Origin: Siphonodentalium dalli
Lineage: Eukaryota; Mollusca; Scaphopoda; Gadilida; Siphonodentaliidae
Length of the DNA: 64,000 bases
Assembly: GCA_032622095.1 (NCBI GenBank)
Contig: CP136061.1
Location: 192,516,369-192,580,368 of the forward strand
Direction: 5' to 3'
Position 1 is the stretch's first letter, and each line of letters begins with the position of its first letter. The notes beneath the pieces are model-generated. The model saw nothing but the letters and a program-made list of their open reading frames with translations, searched no databases and was not told the DNA's origin. The position numbers and the translations under genes are program-made. Below, piece by piece: positions 25,043 through 35,389 of this stretch.

Positions 25043-25190
25043 GAGGATCTCACATGAGTTTCTATTTTATACGGAATTTATCAACCGAGTTCACTAAATT
25101 CGATTTGAGCCGAGGTTTACCGAGGCTCAAATAGAATTTAGAGGACGAGGTTGATAAATTACGTATAAAATAGGACGAGTGTGAGATACC
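25043..25190. repeat. Imperfect palindrome of about 148 bp (foldback MITE-like)
   Basis: The left arm has GATCTCACA, CTATTTTATACG, AATTTATCAACC, CTAAATTC and TTTGAGCC. The right arm carries the complements of the same words in reverse order, meeting at a GGTTTACC centre. No clear target duplication was found. A similar foldback with another sequence lies at 36660-36780; both are followed within about 150 bp by TGACGTCA. Confidence 0.75.
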
Positions 25191-26359
25191 TTTTATCACA
25201 TGATCAAATAAACCCGAAGCAACGCGAAATATTCATCGAAAACAACAATCATAAACTACAGCGATCGCAAGTTATTTGAAGAACGCCGTGACGTCATCGC
25301 ACGCGCTGATATTAAACGTGTCTATTACCGATAATTATGAAACTGCTTTTATGGCCAAATTATGTGATAAAATGTGATCTGGTGGTTCAAAATTTAAGTG
25401 ATCCTTTGAAGTAAGAAATATTCAGGTGGGGGGATGACCAGGGCTGTGGGGGAGATGCATAGGGTGGATATAAGCTGTTACACTCAGAATATGTTTTCTA
25501 AGTTGTACCCAATGAACCCTGATACCCTGGGATTTATAAGGAAAAGAATCCTTGTATCTTGGGATTTCTAAGACGAACAAAATAAAAATAACCAATGTAA
25601 CATTAACCAGGTAAAGTAACCAGAAGTAACCATTTGTACCCTATGTACCCATAGGATGTAATTTAGTTCAGGGAATATGTTTTCTAATTTTCTTAAATGT
25701 AACAAATGTACCCAACGTACCAACATGGTACAAATGCTCTGATGTTTTTCTGCTTATCAAAATTAGACATATCAAGAGGAACATGGTACCAATGAATTCA
25801 CTTCAACTCCTAAAATATTTGCCCGGAAATCACTAGTCCAGATTTGTTATTTTTGGGTCAACCAGTCAAGAAGATTCAGGGCTAGGGGTCAGTAGGGGAC
25901 TTACCACTTGTCTGTCTAATGAAATCGCTGGTTAGAAATTCATTGAGGCATCTTTTCTGGAACCACCTGACCGATTAATTTCTCATTTGGTGTGAATAGT
26001 TCATGGATAATTTGGATTTAAATATGTTTAAATGGGGTCGGCCAGTAAAAAGGGGCAGAGTTTGACTCTACCCTCCAGTAAAGTCACTGAAACATCTTGT
26101 AACATCTTATTATTTATGTTAGTAGAGACCATGCACAAGGCATATTGAGCCCATATTTTCTGAAAAGGGAACTGAGTTAATTGGGATTCATGTTGTCTTG
26201 AATGGGACCAGCTTGACAGAAAGGTGTTGTATATATAGGACAATAATGGATTCAAAATAATTATTTAGGTTTCGAAAACAAAACGGCTTTCATATGTTTT
26301 GAGACAAAAATTTTAGTTTGATAAAGATTTTCTACCAGCATCATTTTATTAAATTAAAA
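25191..26359. other. No gene recognised
   Basis: A CRE-like TGACGTCA occurs at 25289-25296 with a GC-rich flank (CGCACGCGC). Otherwise there is AT-rich sequence with short repeats of a 'gtaccca' word (25500-25740). The minus-strand frame 26028-26255 is unsupported. Confidence 0.5.
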
Positions 26360-26850
26360 ATAAATTTATTTTAGAGAATAGTTTTTACTGACTTATGGCT
26401 CTTTTCGACTTAGAATTTTCAATATTTGAGGTTTCCGGATGATAACTTCAGTTTGGTTTATTTTATCGGAACCAAATTTGGTATGTGAGTTTTCCAGACC
26501 AAAATACAGGTGAAGTTCGAATATGGGTTCGATCCGATTATTTTTTACTGACTTATTTGGCTCTTTTCGATTTAGAATTTCAATATTTGAGGTTTCCTGG
26601 ATGATAACTTTAGTTTGATTTATGTTATCGGAATCAAATTTGCTATGTGAGTTTTCCAGACCAAAATACAGGTCAAGTTCAATTATGGGTTCGTTTGGTC
26701 CGAATTTTTTTTAATGACTTTTATAATATGGCTCTTTTCAATTTAGAATTTTCAATATCTAGTGTCACTGCCATTGTTTGTTTGTGTACATTTCATAAAA
26801 GCACACTGGGCGTATTTTGCCATACCCAGCATAGGTCTTGTTGGTATGTG
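26360..26850 (-). repeat. Monomer repeat, reverse relative of the 12-kb family
   Basis: Three monomers contain 'tttcgactta..attttcaatat', 'ttgaggtttcc', 'gatgataact', 'accaaatttg.tatgtgag' and 'ttccagaccaaaatacaggt'. It ends in a 'tgccatacccagca' word followed by GTCTTGTT, the complement of the AACAAGA start seen at 12050. The monomer length is about 165-170 bp. Confidence 0.7.
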
Positions 26851-26879
26851 AGTTAACGGTCAGCTTTACACAGAAATTC

Positions 26880-27370
26880 AATTGTTACTATTTATAGAAA
26901 TTTGATATTCATTAGCGCGATAAGTTAAACAAACATTAACCAATTTCATTTATATTTGGTATATGGATCTTTCACAACAATATCTTGAACGAGTGTCGAA
27001 AGCCAGATTTGTCTGATCCTTTTTACCTTAGTTACGGCCCTTTGTTTGTCTATTTTTAGCAATTGTTTAACCGTTAGTGCAAAATCTTGAAAAAGAGTCA
27101 ACCGATTACAGTCATATTTGATTTATGGATCTTTCACAACAATATCTCGATCTGTTTTGAAATCCAGGTTTGTCCGATTATTTTTACATGAGTTATGGCC
27201 CTTAGTTCGTCTATTTTTTACAATTTTTAGGTCCGTTAGAGCGATAACTTATTTCAGAACAATGTCTCAAATGAATTTGAAAACCTGATTTGTTCAGTCC
27301 TTTTTTACCTCAGTTATGGCCCTTAGTTTGTCTATTTTTAGCAATTTGTGTTTGTATCTGTATCATATAG
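26880..27370 (+). repeat. Monomer repeat with 'gttatggcccttagtttgtc'
   Basis: About three monomers share 'ttagcgcgata..tt', 'catatttg..atatggatc', 'tttcacaacaatatctcga', 'tttgtc.gat' and 'gagttatggcccttag'. The same monomer resumes at 35030-35240 on the far side of the LINE, so the LINE appears to have inserted into this array. Confidence 0.7.
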
Positions 27371-27414
27371 GTCTTAGATCCCAATCTGGTTTTTGCAGGA
27401 CAGTGGGAGGAGCG

Positions 27415-28269
27415 CTAATTTAGGTCTCCCAAAGCCGCGTTGAATGTTTCCAAATCAGCGGCATTGACTGTATTGTCATCAAGTTTGTTCCACTATTATT
27501 GTTCGTGGAAAGAATGAATTTTTAAACTGGTATGTGTCAGTTTTAATGAGTTTGAAGCAGCTTTCGTTGTTCGTCACCAGGTTTTCCACAAAGTTATTGA
27601 TGACGTAGTCCTCAAACTTTTTCGGTATCTTTTTTCTTTTGGTTTTTGGTCAATAATTTCTCAGGTAATGCTCGCTATTTATGCCCGGGGCCGACCCCTT
27701 AACCACTTAATGTACAGTAAAGCCAGTCGTTGTTCTATTCTTCTCGATTCTATAGATGTTAGTTCTAGTTATTTCAACATCGATGTTACACATCCCTTCT
27801 CTCTTGACCGGTAATATTGTTTGACAAAGCGTGCAGCTTTCCGTTGGACTCTCTCTAGCTTCGATTTATCCTTCTCGTGGTATGGGTCCCATATTGTGGC
27901 GGCATATTCTAGTTGGGGACGGATTGGCGCTATGTATGCTGTTTTCCTGAATTTGGTCGGACAGTATCATAAGTTTCTTTCAAGGAAGCCTTGGGTGGAA
28001 TGAGGCACAGTGTCAAATGCCTTAGATAAATCTAATATGGCGATGTCAATCTGCTTTTTCTTGTCGTATGTTGTCAGGATGTAGTGTGTGGTCACTGCTA
28101 GTTCCTTTTTGCAGGAGTATCCACTGCGAATACCATGATTTAAGTTGGTGAGTATTTTCTGTTTCTCTAGATATTCGAGGATATGGCGACAGATGAGATG
28201 TTCTAACAGCTTGCATGGGAGATATGTTAGTGATACTGGGCGGTAGTTTTCAGCAAAGTGTCGATCCCC
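27415..28269 (-). pseudogene. LINE reverse transcriptase, C-terminal part (broken)
   Basis: The minus-strand translation begins GDRHFAENYRPVSLTYLPCK, the classic RT motif. It continues through LDLSKAFDTVPH and then jumps directly to CPTKFRKTAYIAPIRPQLEY and WDPYHEKD, then LERVQRKAARFV, the usual C-terminal region of CR1/Jockey-type RT. The segment between FDTVPH and CPTK normally holds roughly 150-200 residues including the catalytic aspartates; it is missing at about 28003-28020. There are stops near 27985, 27765 and 27690. The frame ends with a stop at 27415-27417. Confidence 0.85.
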
Positions 28270-30955
28270 TTTTTAGCTCACCTGAGACGAAGTCTCCAGT
28301 GGAGCTATAGTCATCACTACTCGTCCGTCGTCTGTCCATCCGTCGAGCTGTCCATCCGTCCGTCGTGCCGTCCATCCGTCCGTCCATCAACAATTCTTTG
28401 AACATCTTCTCATCTGGAACCGTAACACCGAATTGGTTCATATTTGGTGTGGATGTGTCCCTATGTGAGATTTGTTCAAATGAGGTCACCCGGTCAAATA
28501 GTTGCGAAGCTAGGACCATAACTCTTTTCTACTATAGTAATTCTTACAGCGACTTCTTCTCAAATTTCATTGGGGCGAATGGGTTCATATTTGGTACAAA
28601 GGGTCCTTGGGGGACTGTGGTTCGGATTTGTTCAAATGAGGTCACTGGGTCAAATGTGGGTGGAGCCAGTGACATAACTCCAAAAAAAAAAAAAAAAAAT
28701 TAAATTCAGATTTTTGGAATTTTCAGGGCGACCTTTCTCAATTTAAACAAACAAAAAAATTATTTTTTAAAACATGTTATAAAATTTGAAGAAAATTTGA
28801 TAAAAGAGACACCATTATAACATCTGCAGAGTTATGAAACTTTACTCTTTAAGGAAATTATGGAAACATTCCACCCTCCCCCACCACCCCCTCCCACATG
28901 GCCCAGACCCACCCCCACCCTGCCATCAACCAACATCCCTTCCAAGCCATATCACCTCTCAATTTAATTAATACCTCTTCTCACCACAGAAGCATATATA
29001 TCTGCAAAGACACAGGTCATTAATTTAGATTAGAATAATAGATGTCATCTGGCTAGTTTATGTAAACATATCTGTAGCAATTTAAAAACAAACTGGTGCT
29101 ACCAAGGTTAGGTGATGACTGATAGATTTCCCTGACAGTCAAGGGTATTGTGAATGGCTTAGATTTCTTCAAGTCTGGAAATAGTGTGTCTGACATTTAC
29201 AGAGTGAGGTCCCCAGATGGTGAATTTAGTGTTGCTACCCCATACAGCATGCTAGCATCACCAAATACACCCTCCATGGACCTAATTCTGCTTAGGCCTC
29301 ATCTTCTGGGAAGTATCCTAAGTATCAAATTGACAGTTTTAGTCACTTTTTTCCACCTATTCAGTTTCAATGTCCCCCTAATTTGCAGAAGATAAAATGC
29401 ATAATTGAGGTGCTCAATGGGTGTGTATCACCAACTTCAACTGTAGGACTTCAATCTGTTCCAAGGTTTTTATTGGCCATTGAGGCCTAATCAGATTGAG
29501 GATGAATTCAGTGATGCTAGCCTGCCGTACGGAATATTGTCATTAAATTCACCTTTTGGGAACCTAATTCTGCAAATGTCAGACATACTAAATTCAGGCT
29601 TGGCCATTTCATATTATTTTCTTAATCACCACTTATCCAGATGAAATCATACCACTATTTTTCAAAGAAAAATTGGGGGGTATATATTGGATTAACTTTG
29701 TCTTCTATCTGTCAGGCTTCCATCCGTCTGCCTGTTGGGATGTCTATCCATCCATCTATCTATCAACAATTGTTTTCTTCTTCATATTAAAGACGGAATG
29801 TGTTTATATATTTCAGTATGCATGTTCCCTAGGTGTCTCACAATCAGATTTGTTCAATTAAGTTCATCACATCAAATACATGTACAGTAGGTGCGAAGCC
29901 AGGGCCATAACTCTTTCCCTCCATAGTAATTCTTAAAACAGTTTTTTTCATAAGAACCATTGGGCCTATATAGCTTATATTTGGTATGGAGGGGCCTTGG
30001 GTGACCGTGGTTCAGATTTGTTCAAATGGGGTCATTTTTAGGAAATGAGGTCCCCAGAGAGTGAATTTGGTGATGTTAGTCCACCTTGCGGTATACTGTC
30101 ATTAATTCACCTGCAAAGGTCAGACACACTAAATACAGACTCGGCTGTTCCAATATTAGTTTCTTAACAACACTTATCCAGTTGAAATCATACCCTGATT
30201 TTTAAAAGAAAAATTGGGGGGTATATTGATATTACTAGATGAATGGAACTCATAGATTAGGATTCACATTTGTTCAGAGATAAGGGCAGAGATAAGAGAT
30301 TTAACTCTGCTTTATGCTATTTGGTACAGGTATAATAATATTGATTTCTAGACAGCCTGGGTGGGGGCAATGTTTGAGGCAATTGGGAGGGAGTGTAGAG
30401 GGGTGGAGATTTGACCCCCTACTTTGATCAAAAGTTAAAATTTCATGCCTGATACTACATTAGTTGTAGATTAGATGTTCACACCAAAAATAAGTTAGAA
30501 TAGTTCTCGTAGTTTGGTTTGATTTTCTAACATTTATGTTTTTAAACCATCAGTCCATATGTTCCTACTTCAGGTTAAACTGTTGGACCGAATTCGCCAG
30601 AAATTTTAACTTTATGGGGGGTGTCAGGTTGGTAATTTTCAAATGTTTGAGAGCTTTGAAGTACTGGTACCAGTCGTAAAATTCAACCTAAGAGGAATGT
30701 ATAAAAGGATTTTTGTGAACTTAGTACTGTGGTATGGTTGTCCTCTTTAAAAGGTAAGAGGTTGGAGATTTGTCAGTGATGTGCAATTAGAAATTTCAAG
30801 GTGAAGAGCCCTGCTCATCTGAGAACATCCAGCTATGTCCATGTTTAGAACTACTTGTCTTAAATGATTTTGTCAAGTACTGACTCAAGTCTTCAGAGTC
30901 CCCGTCTTCTCAGTCCTTACAGTCTGGTGAGCGACCCACAGTCATTGACTGTCTT
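28270..30955 (+). mobile_element. 2.7-kb hairpin-capped element inserted in the LINE RT
   Basis: It starts with T-rich bases and a two-part stem (TAGCTC, GAGAC, then GTCTC, GAGCTA) at 28275-28314, followed by a GTCCGTCC-rich stretch. The body holds monomers with 'catatttggt', 'tttgttcaaatgaggtcac' and 'ccataactc', plus foldback blocks. It ends with 'gtctggtgagcgac' and 'agtcattgactgtc'; a second copy of this end lies at 43435-43503. Taking it out at a TT dinucleotide joins the LINE RT in frame (VFKQ before, GDRH after). Terminal hairpin, minisatellite body and TT insertion fit descriptions of non-autonomous Helentron-like (HINE) elements; that assignment is inference. Confidence 0.78.
29190..29310. 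repeat. Foldback block, 'ggtgaattta' family
   Basis: Inverted arms: GAGGTCCCCAGATGGTGAAT on the left, and on the right the complement of a similar sequence ending ACCTAATTCTGC. It is homologous, including outer flanks, to the palindrome at 54848-54940. Further diverged copies lie at 29500-29590 and 30045-30130. Confidence 0.7.
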
Positions 30956-31560
30956 GTTTGAAGACAGCTGCAATGTTTGCACTTCGCCATTCTCTGTACA
31001 TAGAGTGCCAGTTTTGAGTGATAGTTGGAAGATGAGTCTGAGAGCAGGTGCAAGTTGTTTTGTGAATTTTTTCAGAATGATGTTTGGGATACCATCTGGG
31101 CCAGATGCTTTGGAAGAGTTTATTCTCCTTAGTAGGGCCTCTACACCATTTATTGTCACATTCAGTTTGTCGATGTTGTTTTGTCCTGGTTGGAGGGCTG
31201 GTTTTGGTGGTTGATTTTTTGTGAACACTGAGTGGAATTGTTTAACTAGGACTTTACCTTTTGGGTCGTCAACCATTTTGTCATGATCTTTTAGGAGCAA
31301 GACTCGGATATTTTCATGGCGTCTGCTCTTGACATATCTCCAAAAGGGTTTTGTTGTTTTCTGGTCCATTCCTTCTTGGATCTTCGTTTTGATGTAGTTC
31401 CATTCTGCTCTCCTCGTTTCTCTTTTGCATTCTTTTTGGATGGCTCGGTAGTTTGACCAGTTTTTAGTCTTCTTTGCCTGCTTGTAAAGTCGTTGTTTTT
31501 TTGCGTAGCATTTTCTTGACTCATGTCACTGCTGCAATCCCTTTTCTGACATGAGGTCAG
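30956..31560 (-). pseudogene. LINE linker and N-terminal RT part (broken)
   Basis: The minus-strand frames read a lysine/arginine-rich linker (KKQRLYKQAKKTKNW and WNYIKTKIQEGMDQ), then KPFWRYVKSRR and SSKASGPDGIPNIILKKF, the N-terminal RT block in which KxxGPDGIP is diagnostic. They end at W(R)SANIAAVFKQ. One frameshift lies near 31005-31025, so the final residues are read in a different frame. The next RT residues are found beyond the insertion at 28269. Confidence 0.85.
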
Positions 31561-31569
31561 CTAGTTGCA

Positions 31570-32105
31570 CCTGAATGTCCCGGTCTTATGCTCCCCTTTT
31601 CACTGATGCGTAGTTCCAGTCTATGTCCCAGCAATTGAAATCCCCACAGATGATGACATGTTTCTGTTTTCCTGATGTAGCCAGTTTGATGGATTTCTCA
31701 AGTTCTTTCATGTGATGTTCTTCTCTATGTGGCATGTAGAAAGCCCCCACTAGAATGTTTTTGTTTGATGACGATCTGACTTGTACCCAGTTTATCTCTC
31801 TCTGTTACTAGGTCGGTTTTCTCAGTTGATATCAAGCTATTGTGGACTAGTATGAAGGTGCCCCCTCCAGTTGTTTCTCTGTTATTCCTATAGCACATAA
31901 TATATATATAGTCATCCGGGAATATTTCGCTGGATTTGATATGGTCTGATGTTGGATTTTCCCCTGGCTTGATACCATTTAGCCAGGATTCTGTGCCGTC
32001 AGATGACTGTGTCTGGCTTAGTATATTGTAGCAACACTGCAAGTTCAGCACTTTTGTCTCGTATACTGTGACAGTTGATGGTCATTATCCTCATGTTTCT
32101 CTTGG
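31570..32105 (-). pseudogene. LINE APE-type endonuclease (truncated)
   Basis: Minus strand: MRIMTINCHSIRDK near the start (the usual N-terminal strand and Asn), then TESWLNGIKPG (the metal-binding Glu motif TE-W), YRNNRETTGGGTFILVHNSL, and GDFNCWDIDW (catalytic GDFN, at 31618-31650). The downstream part that should carry the SDH motif is absent; the sequence passes from the end of the GDFN region to the linker within a few codons. At least two frameshifts and an in-frame stop are present. Confidence 0.85.
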
Positions 32106-32309
32106 CTGGTAGTTTGTATATGCCATTCCCTGATGAGGAGCTAACCAGTGGTGTTACGAGAGCTGGTATGTCTATCTCTTAGTACTGGTGTGCTAACCTC
32201 CATAGGATGGAACATGGATTTTGATGATACTGAGTCGATGGTGGAGTCCAATTTTAGATGTTCATAAATGTTGGCATCAATATCGTATGAGTGGAAGTTG
32301 AAGCTATCC

Positions 32310-32478
32310 ACGTTTGTGTTCTCGCATTTACAGCATATCCATGAGATGCTCTTTCGGTGTAGGTTGCTGTATTGTCCTAGGGACATTTCTAGACATATAT
32401 GTGAAACCGGATGCTGCAATCATCACAGCATACTCCTTGTTGGTTCCATGTTACTTGTATCTGACAGTAGCAGCATGG
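32310..32478 (-). pseudogene. LINE PHD-type zinc finger
   Basis: Minus strand: CCYCQIQVTW (first C-x2-C pair), QGVCCDDCSIRFH (second pair and His), and then, after a frameshift and stop near 32400, LHRKSISWICCKCENTNVD (final C-x2-C). The middle cysteine expected after WxHxxC is lost at the frameshift. PHD-type fingers ahead of the endonuclease are known in some CR1-like invertebrate LINEs. The finger is presumed to bind chromatin or nucleic acid; function here is inference and the copy is dead. Confidence 0.75.
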
Positions 32479-32498
32479 GTACTTTTCTTCAGCCTTCG

Positions 32499-32531
32499 GT
32501 CCGGGTTGGATTCAATGTCTGCCGCCAGCAT
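32499..32531 (-). pseudogene. 2A-like translational recoding motif (degenerate)
   Basis: Minus strand: LMLAADIESNP, matching the D-[VI]-E-x-N-P core and the hydrophobic lead of 2A-type 'ribosome skipping' peptides. The following Gly-Pro is not in frame here. A one-base indel at the NP codons shifts the frame, and the downstream PHD finger is read in the shifted frame. 2A-like motifs at this position are established for some APE-type non-LTR retrotransposons of invertebrates. The motif sits just upstream of the PHD finger and so would separate it from an N-terminal product. Confidence 0.65.
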
Positions 32532-32925
32532 TAAGGTGAAGATGAATATTGATTTTGGTGTACTCGTTGTTACCATGTAATTGGTCCTCTGCATGCTGTT
32601 GAATACGATGATTGAGATTTTCTGACAGTTGTTGATGATACCATGTTTTTTGGTTTACAGAGGTGAGAACGTTTGTAAGGGCCAGTAGGATGAATGACTG
32701 TAGGAGCAGTCTGTAGCACAGCTCTGGTTTTGGAGTTTTTGTGTTCATTCGGCATAGCCTGGGGGCAAGTCCATGCTGTCCGAATGAACGTGATTGTATG
32801 TTTGGCTTCTTGTTGGCTGCTTGGTACAGTATGTGTAGTTTCTGACAGATTTCTACTCAGTGTAGCTTGGTGACAAGTCAATGCTATGAGAGTACACTAA
32901 CAAAATTTAATGATGCTACCTGTAG

Positions 32926-33225
32926 CTAGAAGTCCCAGAAGTCACTTTCGCTTTGGTCTGATAAGCTTCGTAGCCAGGCTTTCGCTAGTAGCTTGTCGGG
33001 GTGGATGCCATCGGGGTATAGCGAATAATTGTAATAATGCCGAGACATCTTGTTGCCTTTGTTGGTGAATCTGGCATATATATCATTGGAAAATTTGATT
33101 GAGTATGTCCTTTTTCCAGTGTTTAGTGATCTTATTTCTTGGTTCTGGCTCTTCACAAGGGAGTAGACCCCGAAGCAACGACAAATAGTTTTCGCGGCTG
33201 GCTCAACCAATTTTGTGGCGCAGGG
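32926..33225 (-). pseudogene. LINE SGNH-hydrolase-like segment, C-terminal half
   Basis: The minus-strand frame ends with RHYYNYSLYPDGIHPDKLL and AKAWLRSL. DGIHPD has the Asp-x-x-His spacing of block V in SGNH/GDSL esterases, which CR1-type ORF1 proteins carry. The first half of this domain appears on the far side of a ~1.1-kb insertion, at 34310-34770. The assignment is by motif and position only. Confidence 0.55.
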
Positions 33226-34309
33226 TTATTAGCTATAAGCCGGCTCAGTCGCGACGTTCGTGGCTGAAGAAATATGGCCGCTGAGACGTTATAATTCAGC
33301 GTATTTTCGTTTCCGAAATTGTCCTGATCTCCATTTATTTCCATTATGGCAAAAATACACGAAGAACTGGCATGTATGTACAATGTAGTTTCCCATCTAA
33401 TCGGTATAAGTTACATTGGGACTGCTATCATCACTGGCACCTTGCGATATATGCATGCATCATTGAAGGATGAATCCGATAATAATGATACAAGATTTCA
33501 AACTATTTTCTATTCTCTTCTACATGTTATGTGCATATATTGACAAATGCCAGCGAAATAAACAATTTATACTTTTACCCTTTCAATACTGAATGGATGC
33601 TTCCATTCAGTTATATCAAAGCATGCATTGGAATAGTCTATTCCACATTGAGATGCCTGGGTATTCTGAGAATATAAAAAACCATGCCGTCTCCATTCGA
33701 GTATGCCATTATTCATCTAATATATACGCACACATTTGACTACCAACATATATCTAACCCTGCATGGTTCACAATTACATGACCTCAGAAGGCACGCGAG
33801 GTTTCGATTAAGTTTTTATCATATTTAATCTGAAGGGTGTTGGGGAGGTTAGGGGAACGCTCTTTAAAAACACTTCAATTATCTCAGTTAATAATAATAA
33901 TTTCCTATTTCTATATTCCGCTCTATTTCGCCATTTGGCTGCTTTTTTTTATTGCGCTGTATTTCCGATTTCTCTTTTTATATATTTGACATATTATGGG
34001 ATATGGGATTATATGATATCCAATATTCTGATATTCAATAGAACATCCTGTACCACCTATGGTCGCGATTATATGCCAATAGCCATGTAATTGCGAACCC
34101 CGATTACACGTTGTTTGCTTTATAATCCGTGGCGTATTGGCTGCAATATTAGGCGATGCGGTTTGGTTCTTTGCGATTCACAATACAGTTGTACTTGACT
34201 TATAAGCCCATGCAATTCCGGTGGCTGAGATTTATTTAATGTGGCTGGCGTTAGAGATAATATGGCTGGCCGCGGCTTGTGGCCAATATGGCTGGTGGCG
34301 GCGGCATGC
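33226..34309. mobile_element. Insertion (~1.1 kb) splitting the LINE's N-terminal ORF
   Basis: This sequence lies between the two halves of the SGNH-like region. On both sides the LINE frame reads LVEP(E)AA, so the borders may carry a short duplication or a microhomology, but the DNA match is imperfect. Near the right border an ATATGGCTGG word is repeated three times (34235-34300). No transposase, hairpin or clear TIR was recognised. The small frames inside (33346-33543 and others) are unsupported. Confidence 0.5.
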
Positions 34310-34770
34310 GATGGCGGCTTCGGGCTCTACAAGGGAGGTAAGTTTGTTGTCGTCCTTGTCATACAAGTCTGGATTGTTGTGGCCTCTCGACTTGTTGAAG
34401 AGTTTGATAGAGCATGATAGAACCTCCAGTATAGTTGCTTTGAACTCAGAAGATGCGATAAGATTTAAAATTTTGGTTAGCTTCTTTATTATGGCTGGAA
34501 TACGCTCTGCTGCCGTGAACTTGCCTTTCTTGTCAATCAGGTCACAAGTTCCTAGCCGTATGTAGAACCATACTCTCTTCTTGTAATGGCTGGTTATTGT
34601 ATTGATGTGTGTCTCTAAACAGTCAATAGCATGGTCTGTTTTGTAGCCAGATGTTGATTTCCAGACTAGTTATTTTTCTGTTCGAGATGATATTTCTTTC
34701 ACAGTTTTTGTTGAGAAATTTAGCCTAAGGAGCTGGTCCGTTATTTACACTGGCAACCAAGATGGCATCG
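34310..34770 (-). pseudogene. LINE SGNH-hydrolase-like segment, N-terminal half
   Basis: The minus-strand frame has YIRLGTCDLIDKKGKF near 34530-34562, then PAIIKKLTKILNL, FKATILEVLSCSI and DKDDNKLTSLVEP. I recall a similar order (LGTCD.., then xxLExPxxSI, then ..DQDxxL) from SGNH-like proteins of invertebrate retroelements, but cannot check it here. The upstream part of the ORF is frameshifted or missing; a stop occurs near 34665. Confidence 0.5.
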
Positions 34771-34790
34771 CCGGTGGCAATGAATGGGGT

Positions 34791-35240
34791 CGGCCCACTT
34801 ACCTGTTTACTGGCACATAAAATTCATTATAATCACAACATTAAACACATATATTGTTCGTAACATGGTCCTGATGGAATAAATAATCAGTATGTTGTTT
34901 CTGATTTGACGATTCATGATGTTTTGATGATGAAATTTGAGTTATTTTGTCATTTTGCAGATGAGAAAATTTTCGATGTTGACACTTCCACACATGCGCT
35001 CCTCCATTTGATGGCCATTAGCCTAATAGCTTGCACAAATGTTAACCGATTAATGCCCTTAGTTTGTCTATTTTTAGCAATTTTATGACCGTTATTGCAA
35101 TAACTTGAACAAATGTAAACAGATTCCATTCATATTGGATATATGAATCTTGATTGAATTCAAAACCCAGGTTTGTCTGATTATTTTTTACCTGAGTTAT
35201 GGCCCTTAGTTCTAAGTTATGGATTTTTATTTCTTCCACT
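34791..35240 (+). repeat. Continuation of the 26.9-kb monomer array
   Basis: From about 35030 the sequence again reads 'cccttagtttgtctatttttag', 'gaccgttattgcaataac', 'tttgtctgattattttt' and 'gagttatggcccttagt', the same monomer as 26880-27370 on the left of the LINE. This supports the LINE having landed in a tandem array. The first 240 bases show nothing recognisable. Confidence 0.65.
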
Positions 35241-35389
35241 TTTCAGACAGATTCACTATCAATGGGTAGAAAATATCTGTCATCAGTGCATCAAGCCAAT
35301 CAGTGAATTATTTGCATGTCATCAGATGATCACTCACAAGACCGAACGTATCCAAGTCTGGTATAGTGCTGTGACTGCTTGTCATCTAT

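Larger units (their letters stand above)
27390..34790 (-). mobile_element. Degenerate CR1-like LINE, minus strand, twice interrupted
   Basis: Read on the minus strand the parts occur in order: SGNH-like segment (34770-34310 and 33225-32930), a 2A-like motif (about 32499-32531), a PHD-type finger (32310-32478), an APE-type endonuclease (32105-31570), a basic linker, and reverse transcriptase (about 31380-30955 and 28269-27415). The element is dead. It has several frameshifts, deletion of the end of the endonuclease, deletion of the RT segment with the catalytic [FY]xDD motif, and two insertions (28270-30955 and about 33215-34310). The same monomer repeat flanks both sides. The order of parts fits CR1-like LINEs of molluscs; the clade is inferred. 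Confidence 0.85.

Noticed and set aside
30864-31214. Plus-strand frame of 116 codons
   Set aside because: It is antisense to the LINE RT N-terminal block, which has the recognised KASGPDGIP motif.
34221-34565. Plus-strand frame of 114 codons starting MAEIYLMWLAL
   Set aside because: It is antisense to the LINE SGNH-like segment; its hydrophobic start comes from the ATATGGCTGG repeats.
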